Assembly (NCBI GenBank): GCA_958496175.1
Contig: OY292274.1
Location: 66,784,630-66,848,629 of the forward strand
Source: Sisyra terminalis
Taxonomy: Eukaryota > Arthropoda > Insecta > Neuroptera > Sisyridae
Direction: 5' to 3'
DNA: 64,000 bases
Shown: positions 51,570 to 62,509 of the stretch, in pieces
Layout: each line of letters starts with the position of its first letter
Numbering within the stretch: the first letter of the stretch is position 1
Notes under the pieces: generated by a model
Databases searched by the model: none
Told to the model about the DNA's origin: nothing
The model's input: only the letters and a program-made list of their open reading frames with translations
Position numbers and translations under genes: made by a program

Positions 51570-52878
51570 ATGAAAAATTTTTCATCAATTTTAATTTTAT
51601 TAACGCTCTTCTGTCTTTTTCGATATATTAAAAACCAATTTGTCGTAAATAATTACACCAATTGTGAATGTGTTCCATATTATTTGTGTCCAAGTGAAAA
51701 TTTCTCCAACACGTTTGGGGTTGGAGTTTTAGATATTAGACAATCAAAGTATTTTGTTGTGGATTTCTTGTTTTACAAATTATTTACCATGAAGTTATTT
51801 TAGAAAATGTGAAAGTATTTTTCATGTATGCTGTGCCAAAAAATTGGAAATCAATCCGACAAAAGATTTACCAAGTAGAAAAGAATGCGGTTTTCGGCAA
51901 CCAGGATTTGACATTCGTATTACAGGTGTTATTGATTAATAAATTATTTGTAAAACTACTAAGCCCTTAAATTTAGGTTGCATATTTGTTAGTCAAACTT
52001 AAAATAGTTTTCCCTGAATGTAGGGAAGTCTATCAATTTTATATTGATTTATAATTTTATTGTATAACTCCTATACCATATTTTGATCTAAGTTTACAAT
52101 TTTAGGCAGCAAAGATGCATCATACGCTGAATTTCCATGGATGGCCGCCATTCTTCTCCCATTTGGTATAGTGAATGGAGAACTACGACGAAATGTTTAC
52201 CAATGTGGAGGATCATTAATTCATTTCAAATTTGTCCTAACGGCTGCTCATTGTGTTGTGAAAATGCTCGATAAACCACTCCAAGTATTGCTGGGCGAAT
52301 GGGACACTAAAGACGATACCGAACCATTTCCAACTCAAAAACGAAATGTATCTCAAATAATAATTCACGAAGATTATGTTCCGGCCACATTGTACAACGA
52401 CGTGGCTGTATTAGTCCTCGACAAACCGGCAGAGAAGGCCTTCAACGTTGACGTTATTTGTTTGCCAGACGATCTTCAAAGTTTTGATCAAATCAACAAT
52501 TGCATGGCCAGTGGTTGGGGTCGGGACAGTTTCGATGGTAACGGACGATATCAGAGAATACTAAAAAAAATTCAACTTCCATTACTTAATAGAACAAATT
52601 GCGTGGAACGCTTACAACGTACACGTTTAGGCAAACATTTTCACTTACACGAAAGTTTCATTTGTGCTGGTGGTGAAAGAGGAAAGGATACGTGCGAGGG
52701 AGACGGAGGCAGTCCATTAATATGTCCAATCGAAAATACCATTCAACAATACCACCAAATCGGAATCGTTTCTTGGGGAATTGGATGCGGATTTAGTCAA
52801 ATTCCAGGAGTGTATACAAACGTGCACCTCTTCACCCAATGGATCAGGGAAAAAATCGACACAAATTTATATGTTTAA
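51570..52878 (+). CDS. Clip-domain serine protease homologue (non-catalytic, PPAF2-like)
   Basis: Secreted haemolymph cofactor; relatives assist prophenoloxidase activation in melanisation. Exons 51570-51748, 51804-51925 and 52106-52878 join in phase to give 357 residues from an ATG. Residues 1-23 form a signal peptide. A six-cysteine clip domain follows (Cys32, 34, 40, 62, 69, 70; NCECVPYYLC and KCESIFHVCC). The trypsin-like domain runs from about 105 to 350, with His149 in TAAHC and Asp199 in YNDVAVLVL. The catalytic Ser is Gly301 in CEGDGGSPL, so it cannot hydrolyse peptides by the usual mechanism. Secondary landmarks SGWGR, SWGIGCG and PGVYTNV are intact, as expected for a functional homologue rather than a decayed protease. 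AATAAA lies at 52921-52926. It converges on INO80E, whose stop codon is only 76 bases away. Confidence 0.95.
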
Positions 52879-52920
52879 AATTAAAAACGTTTCTTTTTTT
52901 CAATGACCAAAAGTTGACAA

Positions 52921-52926
52921 AATAAA
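52921..52926 (+). terminator. Poly(A) signal of the protease homologue
   Basis: AATAAA lies 43 bases after the stop codon, in the 75-base gap between two convergent genes. Confidence 0.6.
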
Positions 52927-52953
52927 AAATAATAATTTAAGATTAGTGTGTAC

Positions 52954-55900
52954 TCATTCAGCCATCATATCCACGCTAAGATCCTCGCCCAAGTTGCTCG
53001 GTGATGTTTCCAGCTCTCCCACATCGTTCGACTCGCTAAAACAAGCAAAGCTACTTTAATTAGTAGTATCAAATCGGCAGAATTTTCGCGGAGAATGGAG
53101 AATATAGGAGCTTTGTGAATTATGAGCACATTGACGGGATTTCAAGGCCCACTGTCGGAAGCTCCGGGTGGAAATATTGAAGTCATTGTACCTGTCCAGG
53201 GATGGGTCGTTGCTAAACATTTCGGTTGGCACTGTGGGCGGCGCCCGTTGAGGTAGTAGCTCCATGTAGGTTTGTCGTGATTGCAAGTGGCGCTCAACTT
53301 CTTCCGGCGTCATGTGGCCATCGGCTGTTGTGCTACTGGCGGCTACGCCCAAATTAGTGCTCTGAAATAAAATTTAATGATCTTTAGTAACCATATGATT
53401 TTTTTGGACCTCAGAATAATGTAATGCAGGAGCTTTTTCCAGTCATTTTAAGCAATTCTACATTTTGAGAAGGATTTTTCATCAAAGTTCCGCTGAATTT
53501 TTTTCCTCCAAAGAATAATGATTAATAAGAAACCATAAAGAATTCCTAACTTATAAATAAGTCAAACATTAATCCATTGCATTGTTCGTAAAGTCTACAA
53601 AATGTTCTTTTCCGGCTTCCATGATTATCATTCAATAAATTTTATGAAGGACGAAAATATGATAGCCCAAAGGTGCCAAATCTGGTGAAACATTCCACCT
53701 GATATATTTTTTCTTCTTTCAACCTCCTTTGGCTTAATGCTCTTTAGTAACCATATTAGTAACCTTTTCAAATAATAAATTATCATTTAATCTATACAAG
53801 TGGACCTTAGAATAAAGTTATGCAGGTGCTTTTTCCAGCTATAAAATTTAATATGTCATCATAATTCTGCTGAATTTTTTCCTCCAAAGAGTAACGATTA
53901 GTAAGAAACCATCAAGAACTCCTAACTTATAAATAAAGCAAGCATTATCCCATTGCATTGTTCGTAAAGTCTATTTAATGATCTTTAGTAACCATATGAT
54001 TTTTTGGACCTCAGAATAAAGTAATGCAGGTGCCTTTTCCAACCATAATATGGCTTTAGGCCATTTTAAGCAATTCTGCATTTTGAAAAAGATTTTTCAT
54101 CATAATTCTACTCAATTTTTACCCCCAAAAAGTAATGATTAATAAGAAACCATTAGGAATTCATAACTTATAAATAAGGCAAACATTAATCTATTACATT
54201 TTTCGTTAAGTCTACAAAATATTCTTTTCCGGCTTCCATGTTTATCATTCAATAAATTTTATGAAGGACGAAAATTTGATAGTCGAAAAGTGCCAAATCT
54301 GGTGAAATATTCCACCTGATATATTTTTTCTTCTTTCAACCTCCTGTGCCCCACTTCTGGACGAAGATATTACCTAATTCTTTCCTTATTTCTTTGTCCA
54401 CGGCTGTACAAGGTCACAGGAATCACTTCTAAAACTTTCTTGCTTCATGATTTCCAATGTGGTACTTTTTTGACCCATTTTTTTCCCTTTTTGGCGGTAA
54501 TAGTTGGGATGTTCTTATTTGAGGAAATTTTCTCTTAAACTATGTACAATTTTTTAAGTATGGACCTATTTATTCACCTCATGGTACATTATATGACGTC
54601 ATTATTCACGAATTTCAATTTTTATGTACATTTGTCTCCGATTTGATCTCCATAACATCCTTAATTCAAATATAAAAAAAAAACATTGCAATATAATGCT
54701 AATGTCGGGGTTACTTTTGACGGATTCTTATAGCTCTCGACGAAAAAAAAAAACGAAAATGAAGAACAAAATTTTTCGATATCTCGCTTAGTTTACGAAA
54801 TATCGATCCCCAAAAATGGAAAAATTAATTTATTTTATACAGTTTTTTAGACGGATTTCTCAAGATTTTCATGCAAAAAGAAGATAAATGTTTACAACCG
54901 TAGCTCCATCAATTGTTTGTGCAGAAAAAAAAAACATAAACAAGAGATCCAGGGGCGAAGCCCCCCAAAAAAATGAGATATTAATTTGATTTTGGCTTGA
55001 CTGACTCGCGAATTAAATTAAAAACAAAACCGAAAACACAATATTGCCAGATATGGGTGACGCTCCCCAACCCTCACCGGGACTTCACTCCAGCAATCCT
55101 TGTTTATGGTCTTTTTAGCACAAAAATAATTGGTGGAGCTACGGATGTTAACATTTACCTTTATTTTTTTCATGCAAATCTTGAGAAATCCGTCTAAAAA
55201 TTCAATTAATTTTTCCATTTTTAGGGGTGGATATTTCGTAAACTAAGCAAGATATCGAAAAAAATTATTCTTCATTTTCGTTTTTTTTTTCGTCGAGATC
55301 TATAGGAATCCGTCAAAACATCGTGGCGCCGGAAGAATCGTAGTCTTGCCCTAATATCTTTTCAAGTCCTATGCAAATCGTTCCCAACAATCGGCCAGCT
55401 TTCACCTGCTTGACTTGCATGGCATCACATTTTTTTTAAAAATTCAGTCTTATTACTTCATGCATACGCTGCTAAAGAAGTATAACGTCAAAAATACTTT
55501 ATAGAACCTTAAAACACCTGGGGTTGAATATAATACGTAAGAAATCGGTGGAAACTTTCCAATATTGTTAGCAACAAATAACAATGACTCTTACAGTTTG
55601 TGGAACGTTTTGTTTTGGTACTTTCGGCGTGGTGGGCTTCTTTTTCTTTGCCGAAGACGTAGTTTTGCTGGTCGACGACGACTGATTGTTGGAATTGTGA
55701 ACTGAATTACTCAACTCGGATTTTTTTCTAAAACAAACCAAAATCATAGTTCGAACATTTACCATAATGCTTTTACAAGAAAAAATACCTTTTATTGTCT
55801 ATTCGGCCGACATCTAGATCGTCGGACGAGTCGGTATCCTCACTTTCACTGGAAGTTTCCACGCGCTCGTACAACAATAGGCGATCAAGCAGAAAACTGC

Positions 55901-56153
55901 GATCCTGGGTGGCTACAATTAAGCGTCGCTGAGCCGATCGTAGCGCCTCTTGGAAATTTTCATTTTCCTAAAGAAATTGGTTATTTTTTAATAATTTAAT
56001 TATGAGTGGAAAGTTTTGGATGTCTCTTACGTAAATCAAATACTTTAGTTTCCGCTTTAGCTGTTTGTATTGTTCTTTGTAGTTAATAACCTCATCATCT
56101 TGACTTTCATCTTCTTCCTCAACACTTTCATCTTCTACATTTGCATTTGCCAT
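52954..56153 (-). CDS. INO80E: INO80 complex subunit E
   Basis: Accessory subunit of the nuclear INO80 chromatin-remodelling complex. Minus-strand exons in order: 56153-56031, 55967-55789, 55727-55595, 53361-53192, 53035-52954. All have GT/AG borders and consistent phases, giving 228 residues (human protein 244). The N-terminal coiled-coil region is diagnostic: YKEQYKQLKRKLKYLIY followed by FQEALRSAQRRL and DRSFLLDRLLLYERV. An acidic Ser-rich stretch (ETSSESEDTDSSDD) comes next, then a Lys-rich linker (AKKKKPTTPK). The C-terminal motif is TVPTEMFS, with an acidic tail ending LGEDLSVDMMAE, which parallels the vertebrate C-terminus. I chose MANANVEDES at 56153; an in-frame ATG at 56180 would add nine residues (MLAGWYCRS). 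Three introns are 61, 63 and 156 bases. The other is 2233 bases (53362-55594) and full of repeats. Confidence 0.92.
53374..54350. repeat. Three partial tandem copies of an unknown repeat in an INO80E intron
   Basis: Copies start at about 53374, 53740 and 53976, each opening with a CTTTAGTAACCATAT block. The first and third are about 360 bases and share TTCTTTTCCGGCTTCCATG, GAAGGACGAAAAT and GTGCCAAATCTGGTGAAA; the middle copy is shorter. On the minus strand the last block can be read as SPDLALFDYQIF, faintly like the third-Asp region of a mariner transposase. That reading is weak and the frame is broken nearby. It is a degraded transposon-derived repeat in any case. Confidence 0.6.
54715..55319. 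mobile_element. Foldback element, second type (~605 bp), in the INO80E intron
   Basis: The left arm begins TTTTGACGGATTC at about 54715 and the right arm ends GAATCCGTCAAAA at about 55318. The arms are roughly 210 bases and contain matching blocks TCGACGAAAAAAA, CGATATCTYGCTTAGTTTACG and TTTCTCAAGATTT. The loop holds a GGGGCGAAGCCCCCC patch and an ACGCTCCCCAACCCTCACC patch. There is no coding frame and no obvious target-site duplication. Its ends differ from those of the AGGGTG foldbacks. Confidence 0.75.
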
Positions 56154-56180
56154 TGAACGGCAATACCATCCAGCTAACAT

Positions 56181-56553
56181 TATATTTGAATTGAATAATA
56201 GTTACGTATTTTATTTATTTTTTTTTTTAATTCTTACAAACGAAATGAGACTTTTTCGACCGACCGCTAACCATAAACAAAAATCGCATCAAAAATTATA
56301 ATTAGTCAATTGAATTTTAATTATTGACATCGTTCAAGCATGCGCAGTCGCTACGTGGTTAGGCACAGTTACGCATTGTTCTTGATAGGTAGATGGAAGC
56401 ACTAGTACAAGTATGCTCAGTAACGATGCGCATAAGAGGCTTCCTGTAAACGTGTGATAATTTTATCCCATATTTTAAGGTTATCGGTGAAATTTCTTAA
56501 TTGTATTATTTACCATTAAAATTCCCTGAAAGTTTTTTACACGCAATTGATAA
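56181..56553. promoter_or_regulatory. Shared divergent promoter region of INO80E and eIF3f
   Basis: Two housekeeping genes start head-to-head about 0.4 kb apart, so both promoters must lie here. GCATGCGCA at about 56338 resembles the NRF-1/erect-wing recognition core, and a second ATGCGCATAA lies at about 56424. No TATA box is evident for either gene. The site calls come from motif resemblance only. Confidence 0.45.
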
Positions 56554-57441
56554 ATGGCGCTAAATCTGACGGTTAAGGTGCATCCGGTTGTTTTGTTTCA
56601 AATAGTGGATGCATACGAACGACGAAATGCAGACTCCCATCGGGTGATTGGGACCCTGTTGGGAACAGTCGAAAAAGGCGTTGTGGAAATTACGAATTGT
56701 TTTTGTGTTCCACATAAAGAATATGACGATCAAGTTGAAGCCGAATTGAATTACGCTATGGACGTTTATGATTTAAATCGACGAGTAAATGCTTCGGAAA
56801 ATATTGTTGGATGGTGGGCCACTGGCAACGAAGTCACCACCCACAGTTCTGTAATTCACGAATACTATGCCCGCGAGTGCAACAATCCGGTGCATATAAC
56901 TCTCGACACCACATTACAAGGAGCCCGAATGGGGCTGAAAGCATATGTTTGCGTAGCATTGGGAGTTCCCAAAGGTATTTCCTAACATCATATAAAAACA
57001 ATCATTACATCATTGATTCTTTTAGGCAAAAGTGGATGTATGTTTACCGCTGTCAATGTCGAGGTTGCCTGTTACCCACCGGAAGTAGTCGGTCTCCAAT
57101 TATGTCAAAAAACAATGACGACAAATACAATGCGAGCAGCAAATGTCCAACCAATGTTGGATTTGGCCCAAGTTTCCGAGGCCAGCGTTAAACTAACAAA
57201 CTTGCTGGACCAAGTGTTGGCTTACGTGGAAGACGTGTTGGCCGGAAATGTACCGCCCGATAATGCGGTTGGACGTTCTTTGCTTGATTTGGTTAATTCG
57301 GTGCCACATATGACGCATGATCAATTTTCGGAAATGTTCAATTCTAATGTTAAGGATTTATTGATGGTTATTACATTATCTCAGCTTATTAAGACACAAT
57401 TACAATTGAATGAAAAATTAACTCTGTTGACGTCTCTGTAA
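56554..57441 (+). CDS. eIF3f: Eukaryotic translation initiation factor 3 subunit F
   Basis: Cytoplasmic subunit of the eIF3 complex, which assembles the 43S pre-initiation complex. Exons 56554-56974 and 57026-57441 are joined across a 51-base intron (phase 1, AAAG|GT..TTTTAG|GC) to give 278 residues, the usual insect length; vertebrate proteins have an extra Pro/Ala-rich N-terminus. An MPN domain fills about residues 4-140 ([47 protein letters not shown]). It lacks the HxH..D zinc ligands of active JAMM deubiquitinases, as expected for this subunit. The C-terminal helical region includes [18 protein letters not shown]. The stop is followed by AATAAA at 57497-57502. The gene is intact and the call is firm. 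Confidence 0.97.
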
Positions 57442-57496
57442 ATTCATTCACAGCTCGATATTGAATTCATTTATTTTTTCAGTACTTTTCGATTGT

Positions 57497-57502
57497 AATA
57501 AA
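57497..57502 (+). terminator. Poly(A) signal of eIF3f
   Basis: AATAAA, 55 bases after the stop codon and followed by a T-rich tract. Confidence 0.7.
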
Positions 57503-57566
57503 ATTTTGTTTTAAGTTAATCGCTGTAAGGTGTAACTGAATTTTATTTACAATAAATCTAACTCTA

Positions 57567-59905
57567 TTAGAAAGTAAATGGGCTTTTATTTAATCGCTTT
57601 TACTTTCTAAACGTTCAAGCTATGAAACATTGAATGGAATGTATAGTAGGGTGGTCCTTAATAGGAGTCTTTTTGAATTTCTTTGCTCCCAGGGACTCAA
57701 ATGCTTCTAAATTGATAAAAAAAAATTCCCATAAAAATTTAAACTCTTAATATTAACTTTAAGATAGTCCGCTTTCCAACTTAAGTTTCTTATGGAAATA
57801 ACGTTGGAAAAAATATATTTATTTTTAGAATTCTATAACTCAGCGACGAATAAATCGAAAGTAACCAATTATGTTAGGTTTATTGTTAATTTAACGCTCT
57901 ACCAAAAAAAACCTCTTATGATTTTTCGCTGAATGTATTGGCTTAAGAGTTATTCGAGCACAATGTTTAATTATTAATAATATCAACTATAATTATGAAG
58001 GAAATACTTACTTTTAAGAAATATATCAAATTTTTTGTGCAAAATTTGTATTTGTGATATAAAAAAAAGCAAAAAAACAATATTATTCTTGTGATTCTTC
58101 CGGACGTAGTTGTAGTAGTTCATCCCTGATTTTTTGTACTTGTTTATTGTCATCAGGTTCAATATTAGCTATGTTACCAATTCTACCATCTTTTCGTTAA
58201 AAAATGCAATATATTTTAATTGGCCATTAGTGCCGAATTCTTAAGCCAATAGATTTATCGGAAAATCACAAGAGCTCTTTTTTGTAGAGCGTTAAATTTA
58301 CAATAAACATGACGCAATTGGTTACTTTCGATTCATTTGTCGTTGAGTTATGGAATTGTAAAGAAAAAAATTAATTTTTCCCACGATATTTCCATAAGAA
58401 AGTTATGATGGAAAGTGGACTATTTTAAAGTTAATATTAAGAGCTTAAATTTTTATGAGATTTTTTTTTTATCAATTTAGAAGTATTTGAGACCCTGGGA
58501 GCAAAGAAATTCAAAAACACCCCTATTAAGGACCACCCTAATGTATAGTATTCTTAACGAAAATCATCAAATGCAATGCAAGATTCTTAAGGACGTATAG
58601 GGAAATGCTATGGAAACAGGCCAAGGCCTGGGGAACCCTTCACATACAAAGAAAGAACTATAATATATTTTCTGTAAATCTTTTCGTGTCTCATAAATTT
58701 TACGATTTGATCATTTGGTATTTTCAATGAAAGTATTGAGCATTTTTTTTTATTAGATTACCGACAAAAAGAATGCATCAATGGAAAAACTTTAATTAAT
58801 CTTCAAATATCTTTTAAATCTCTCATAAAGAACATTTGTCGTACAAAAATTCGTTTTAAAAATAAAATGTTAAATAAATGTCTAATTTAGCTTCTATCAA
58901 ATCATGAAAATTAAAAGGAGGTAAAAAAAAATTTCATGGACCTAAAAAGTACTAGAAATACAACTTTTTGTTTACAAAATAGTCATGAAAATCATTTAAA
59001 ACAATTTTTTTTACGAAAAAAAGTCTTAAAGTAAAATAATTTGATTTATTGAAAGCAATAAAAAACAAACTTTGAATTGCCGCTATTAGCATTTCTAACT
59101 TTCTAACAATGCGCATGCTTTGACCAATCATTGACGTTTAATAACAATTGTTTTTTTTATTTGTTAAAGATCATTTTTCTTTTTGATTTAATTGATAATT
59201 TTGTTATAATTTGATGAAAATTTCGGGTTTTAAAGTTTATAATGATTTAGTTCGAATATTTTCCTACCGATTTAAATCAAATTTAATTTAAAAATTATAA
59301 GTTTTCATTATAAAAAAGACTTAGGAAAATATGTTTTCGATGGCGTCGGTTTGAGTTATACATTTAATTAACAATTATTTATTAATTAATCAATGAAATT
59401 TATTATAACAATATTATAGTGATTTAGTTTGAGTATTTTTCTGATGGCTTATCAAAAATTTAAAACGTTTACGATAGTTTTAATGGGAAAAAATCGGTGA
59501 AAAAAATGGCTTATTTGTATACGGATTGAGATCTGAAATTGATTTAATTTTTTTACCTATAAATTAATCAAATATTGGCATAAAAGTCTTATATTTCCAT
59601 AGTTTAGGTGATTATCTATTAGTTCATAATAAAATTTACATGATTTTATTAATTTTTTTTGAAAATTCTTTGAAAAAACATTGCTCCATATATGAGAGGG
59701 ATGAAATTATAAATTTGAACAATTTTATTTAATACTTAATTTATATAATTGTTTTTCAAATTTTGTCAGAAGTTAGTTGGAATATTTGTCTAAAGGTTTC
59801 TAGGAAAATATGATGTAGTTGGTAGTTATTTTTTCAAGAAAAATGATTCTAGAAAGTTTTTAACCGAACAATTAAATTCGATCCTCCTATAAATACTATC
59901 ATGAT
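57567..59905 (+). repeat. Tandem duplication copy 1 (~1.45 kb, interrupted by a foldback)
   Basis: The copy begins near AAGTAAATGGGCTTTTATTT and, once the foldback at 57648-58539 is removed, aligns with 59905-61370 along its length. Shared landmarks are CTATGGAAACAGGCCAAGGCCTG, CAATGCGCATGCTTTGACC, GATGGCGTCGGTTTGAG and GCTCCATATATGAGAGG. Both copies are AT-rich with no coding frame. Its function is unknown; it may be a degraded transposon duplicated in place. Confidence 0.85.
57648..58539. mobile_element. Foldback DNA transposon, family 1 copy (892 bp) with 10-bp target duplication
   Basis: The termini are AGGGTGGTCCTTAATAGG at 57648 and its complement ending CCACCCT at 58539. The arms, about 57648-57950 and 58243-58539, are inverted copies; the loop is about 290 bases. 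AATGTATAGT is duplicated exactly at 57638-57647 and 58540-58549. Blocks in the arms are shared with the foldback at 283-1069. No transposase is present. A 9-11-base duplication with long inverted arms fits MULE-like elements best; this assignment is inference. Confidence 0.88.
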
Positions 59906-61370
59906 AGTAAAAGTGTTTTTATTTAATCGTTTTTACTTTTTAAACGTCCAAGTTATAAAGTTTTGAATGGAATTCATATTTTTTTTTAACAAAAATCATG
60001 AAATACTATGCAAGATTCTTAAGGATATATGTACAGGGATATGCTATGGAAACAGGCCAAGGCCTGTAATTATTCCATGTTGAGGAGCTTTTAAAATACA
60101 AAGGAAGAACTATGTAATATATTTAACCTAAATCTTTTCGTTTCTTATAAATTTTAAGATTTAATCATTTGGTGTTTTCAATGAAAGTGTATCAAGCATT
60201 TATTTTATTAATTTAAGGACAAAAAGGATGGATCAATGGAAAAATTTAAATAAATCTTCAAATATCTTTTAAATTTCTCATAAAGACCATTTAACAACAC
60301 TTGTCGTACAAAAATTCATTTTAAAAATAAAATTCCAAATAATTGTTTAATTTAGTATAAATGCCAATTCATGAAAATTAAAATGAGATATAAATAATTT
60401 CATAGACCTAAAAACTAATAGAAATCTAACTTTTTATTTATAAAATAGTTATTAAAATCATTTAAAACAATTTTTTTCACGAAAAAAAGCATTAACGCAA
60501 AATAATTTGATTTATTGAAATCAATAAAAATCAATGTTTGAATTGCCACTATTAGCATTTCGAACAATGCGCATGCTTTGACCAATCATTGACGTTTAAT
60601 AACAATTGTTTTTCTTATTTGTTGAAGATCTTATTTTCTTTTTGATTTAATCGATCATTTTGTAATATTTTGATGAAACTTTCGGGTTTTAAAGTTTATA
60701 ACGATTTAGTTCGATTATTTTCCTATCGAACTAAGCCAAATTTTAATTGGAAATTATAAGTTTTCATTATAAAAAAGACTTGGGAAAATATGTTTTCGAT
60801 GGCGTCGGTTTGAGTTATACATTTAATTAACAATTATTTATTAATTAATCAATGAAATTTATTATAACTTTATTATAGCGATTTAGTTTGAGTATTTTTC
60901 TGATGGTTTATCAAAAATTTAAAATGTTTACGATAGTTTTAATGGGAAAAAATCGATGAAAAAAATGGCCTAATGGTGTATAGATTGGGATCTGAAAATA
61001 AATTAATTTTCTTGCAAATAAATTAATCAAATATTGGCATAAAAATCATATATTTTCATAGTTTAAATAATTATCTGTTGATTCATAAAAAAATTTACAT
61101 GATTTTAGTGATTTTTTTTTGAAAAATCTTTGAAGAAACAATGCTCCATATATGAGAGGAATCAAATTATAAATTTGAACAATTTTATTTAATACTTAAT
61201 TTATATAATTGGTTTTCAAATTTTGTCAGAAGTTAGTTTGCTTATTTGTCTAAAGGTTTCTAAGAAAATATGATGTAGTTGGTAGGTTTTTTTCAAGAAA
61301 AATAATTCTAGAAATTTTTTTATAGAACAATTACATTGGATCCTTATACAAATACTATTATAGTTATAAA
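59906..61370 (+). repeat. Tandem duplication copy 2 (~1.46 kb, no foldback)
   Basis: Direct repeat of 57567-59905. At the position where copy 1 carries the foldback, copy 2 reads GAATGGAATTCATATTTT then AACAAAAATCATGAAA, an uninterrupted site. No gene is seen inside. Confidence 0.85.
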
Positions 61371-61593
61371 AGAGTAGTTTCTTTTATTTTTGAGTCACAT
61401 GGACACTTAAACCACTTCAAAATGGTGGAAATGCGACTGTAATATGCATTGAACGATAATAAATCATGAGATAGAGGAATATGTTGTCTTTATTATACCC
61501 TTACAGGAGTTGTGGATTTATTTTTTGCAAGAAAAGCCGAAGGTAAAGTGAGGAAAAGGTATTATTGATGGCAAAAGATTAATTCAATTAGCA
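61371..61593. other. Unique AT-rich spacer
   Basis: No gene or repeat recognised. It lies between the 1.45-kb and the 235-base tandem duplications. Confidence 0.3.
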
Positions 61594-62060
61594 TCTTTGA
61601 TATTTTTTGGAAAATTCACTAAGTCCACAAGTTTGTTTTTCCACTGATTTTTATCACCCATCTGTGATTGGCAGAAGAAGGAAACGTCCTTTGTATATTT
61701 CCTGCTTGGTTCCTCCACTTATTTTGGATCATCCATGATTTACAAGATGTAATTGATAGACGACCCTTGACCAAATACAATTGAATATATAGTTAGTTTA
61801 AGAAGTTCCGTAAAAGAAAGTTTGAATCTTTGATATTTTTTGGAAAATTCACTAAGTCCACAAGTCTGTTTTTTCACTGATTGTGATCGGCCATCTGTGA
61901 TTGGCAGAAGAAGGAAACGTCCTTTGTATATTTCCTGCTTGGTTCCTCCACTTATTTTCGATGATCCATGATTTACAAGACGTAATTGATAGACGAGTCT
62001 ATACCAAATACAATTGAATATATAGTTTAAGAAGTTCCGTAAAAGATAGAACTGGTAACT
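61594..62060. repeat. Tandem duplication of ~235 bp
   Basis: Two direct copies start at 61594 and 61829 (TCTTTGATATTTTTTGG). They share GTGATTGGCAGAAGAAGG, AAACGTCCTTTGTATATTTC, GGTTCCTCCACTTATTTT and TTAAGAAGTTCCGTAAAAGA with few differences. No open frame runs through both. Confidence 0.88.
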
Positions 62061-62292
62061 TTATTTAAACATAGTTCAATCATATTGTCGTCTTATTGTT
62101 CTATTTGCAAATTTGATTATCTTATTGAAGATATTCTTATTAAGAAAACACAATTAAACTTTTGGGGAAGCAAAGTTTTATTAAGTCAATAAATTTGTTT
62201 TCCATACGTTAGTTTGGATTCTGTATAAAGTCGATAAAGCAACGATTCATAAATTTGGCGTAATTTTTAAGAAAATATTTTTATTTATTTAG

Positions 62293-62472
62293 GAATGCAG
62301 TTTGTGTGAAACACTTAAGGTGTTTTATTGTGAAAGCATATTTCATATTGATGATCGAGGGATTGTAGTAATTGGATTTGAAGAACGGAATGAAACCGGT
62401 TTTTCGGGTAGTTTGGATCATTGCATTCCTAATAAGCTTAATGTTGATTCTTGTGATTTATTTACTTTGTAA
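62293..62472 (+). CDS. Possible terminal exon of an unknown gene
   Basis: After a good acceptor (TTTATTTATTTAG, 62280-62292), an uninterrupted frame of 59 residues runs to TAA. It starts ECSLCETLKVFYCES and ends LNVDSCDLFTL, with five cysteines and no low-complexity runs. A canonical AATAAA at 62503-62508 lies 30 bases after the stop, as in a genuine last exon. I do not recognise the product and found no matching upstream exon in 61371-62292. The sequence looks compositionally coding, but a chance frame cannot be excluded. If real, the gene's earlier exons may lie beyond the tandem duplications. Confidence 0.33.
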   Translation, partial: ECSLCETLKVFYCESIFHIDDRGIVVIGFEERNETGFSGSLDHCIPNKLNVDSCDLFTL

Positions 62473-62509
62473 TTTATTTGTGATAAGAGAAGAATTTCAA
62501 ACAATAAAT

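Noticed and set aside
53056..53191. Continuation of the INO80E exon beyond 53192
   Set aside because: A GT donor at 53191 joins in the right phase to 53035 and restores the family's acidic C-terminus; the read-through peptide resembles nothing.
53950..54480. Mariner transposase in the INO80E intron
   Set aside because: Only a short SPDLA..FDYQIF resemblance is visible, with stops nearby and no terminal repeats, so I list it as an unidentified degraded repeat.
56811..57191. Overlapping frame inside eIF3f
   Set aside because: It reads through the intron in the wrong frame relative to eIF3f and lacks family resemblance; a shadow of the real gene.
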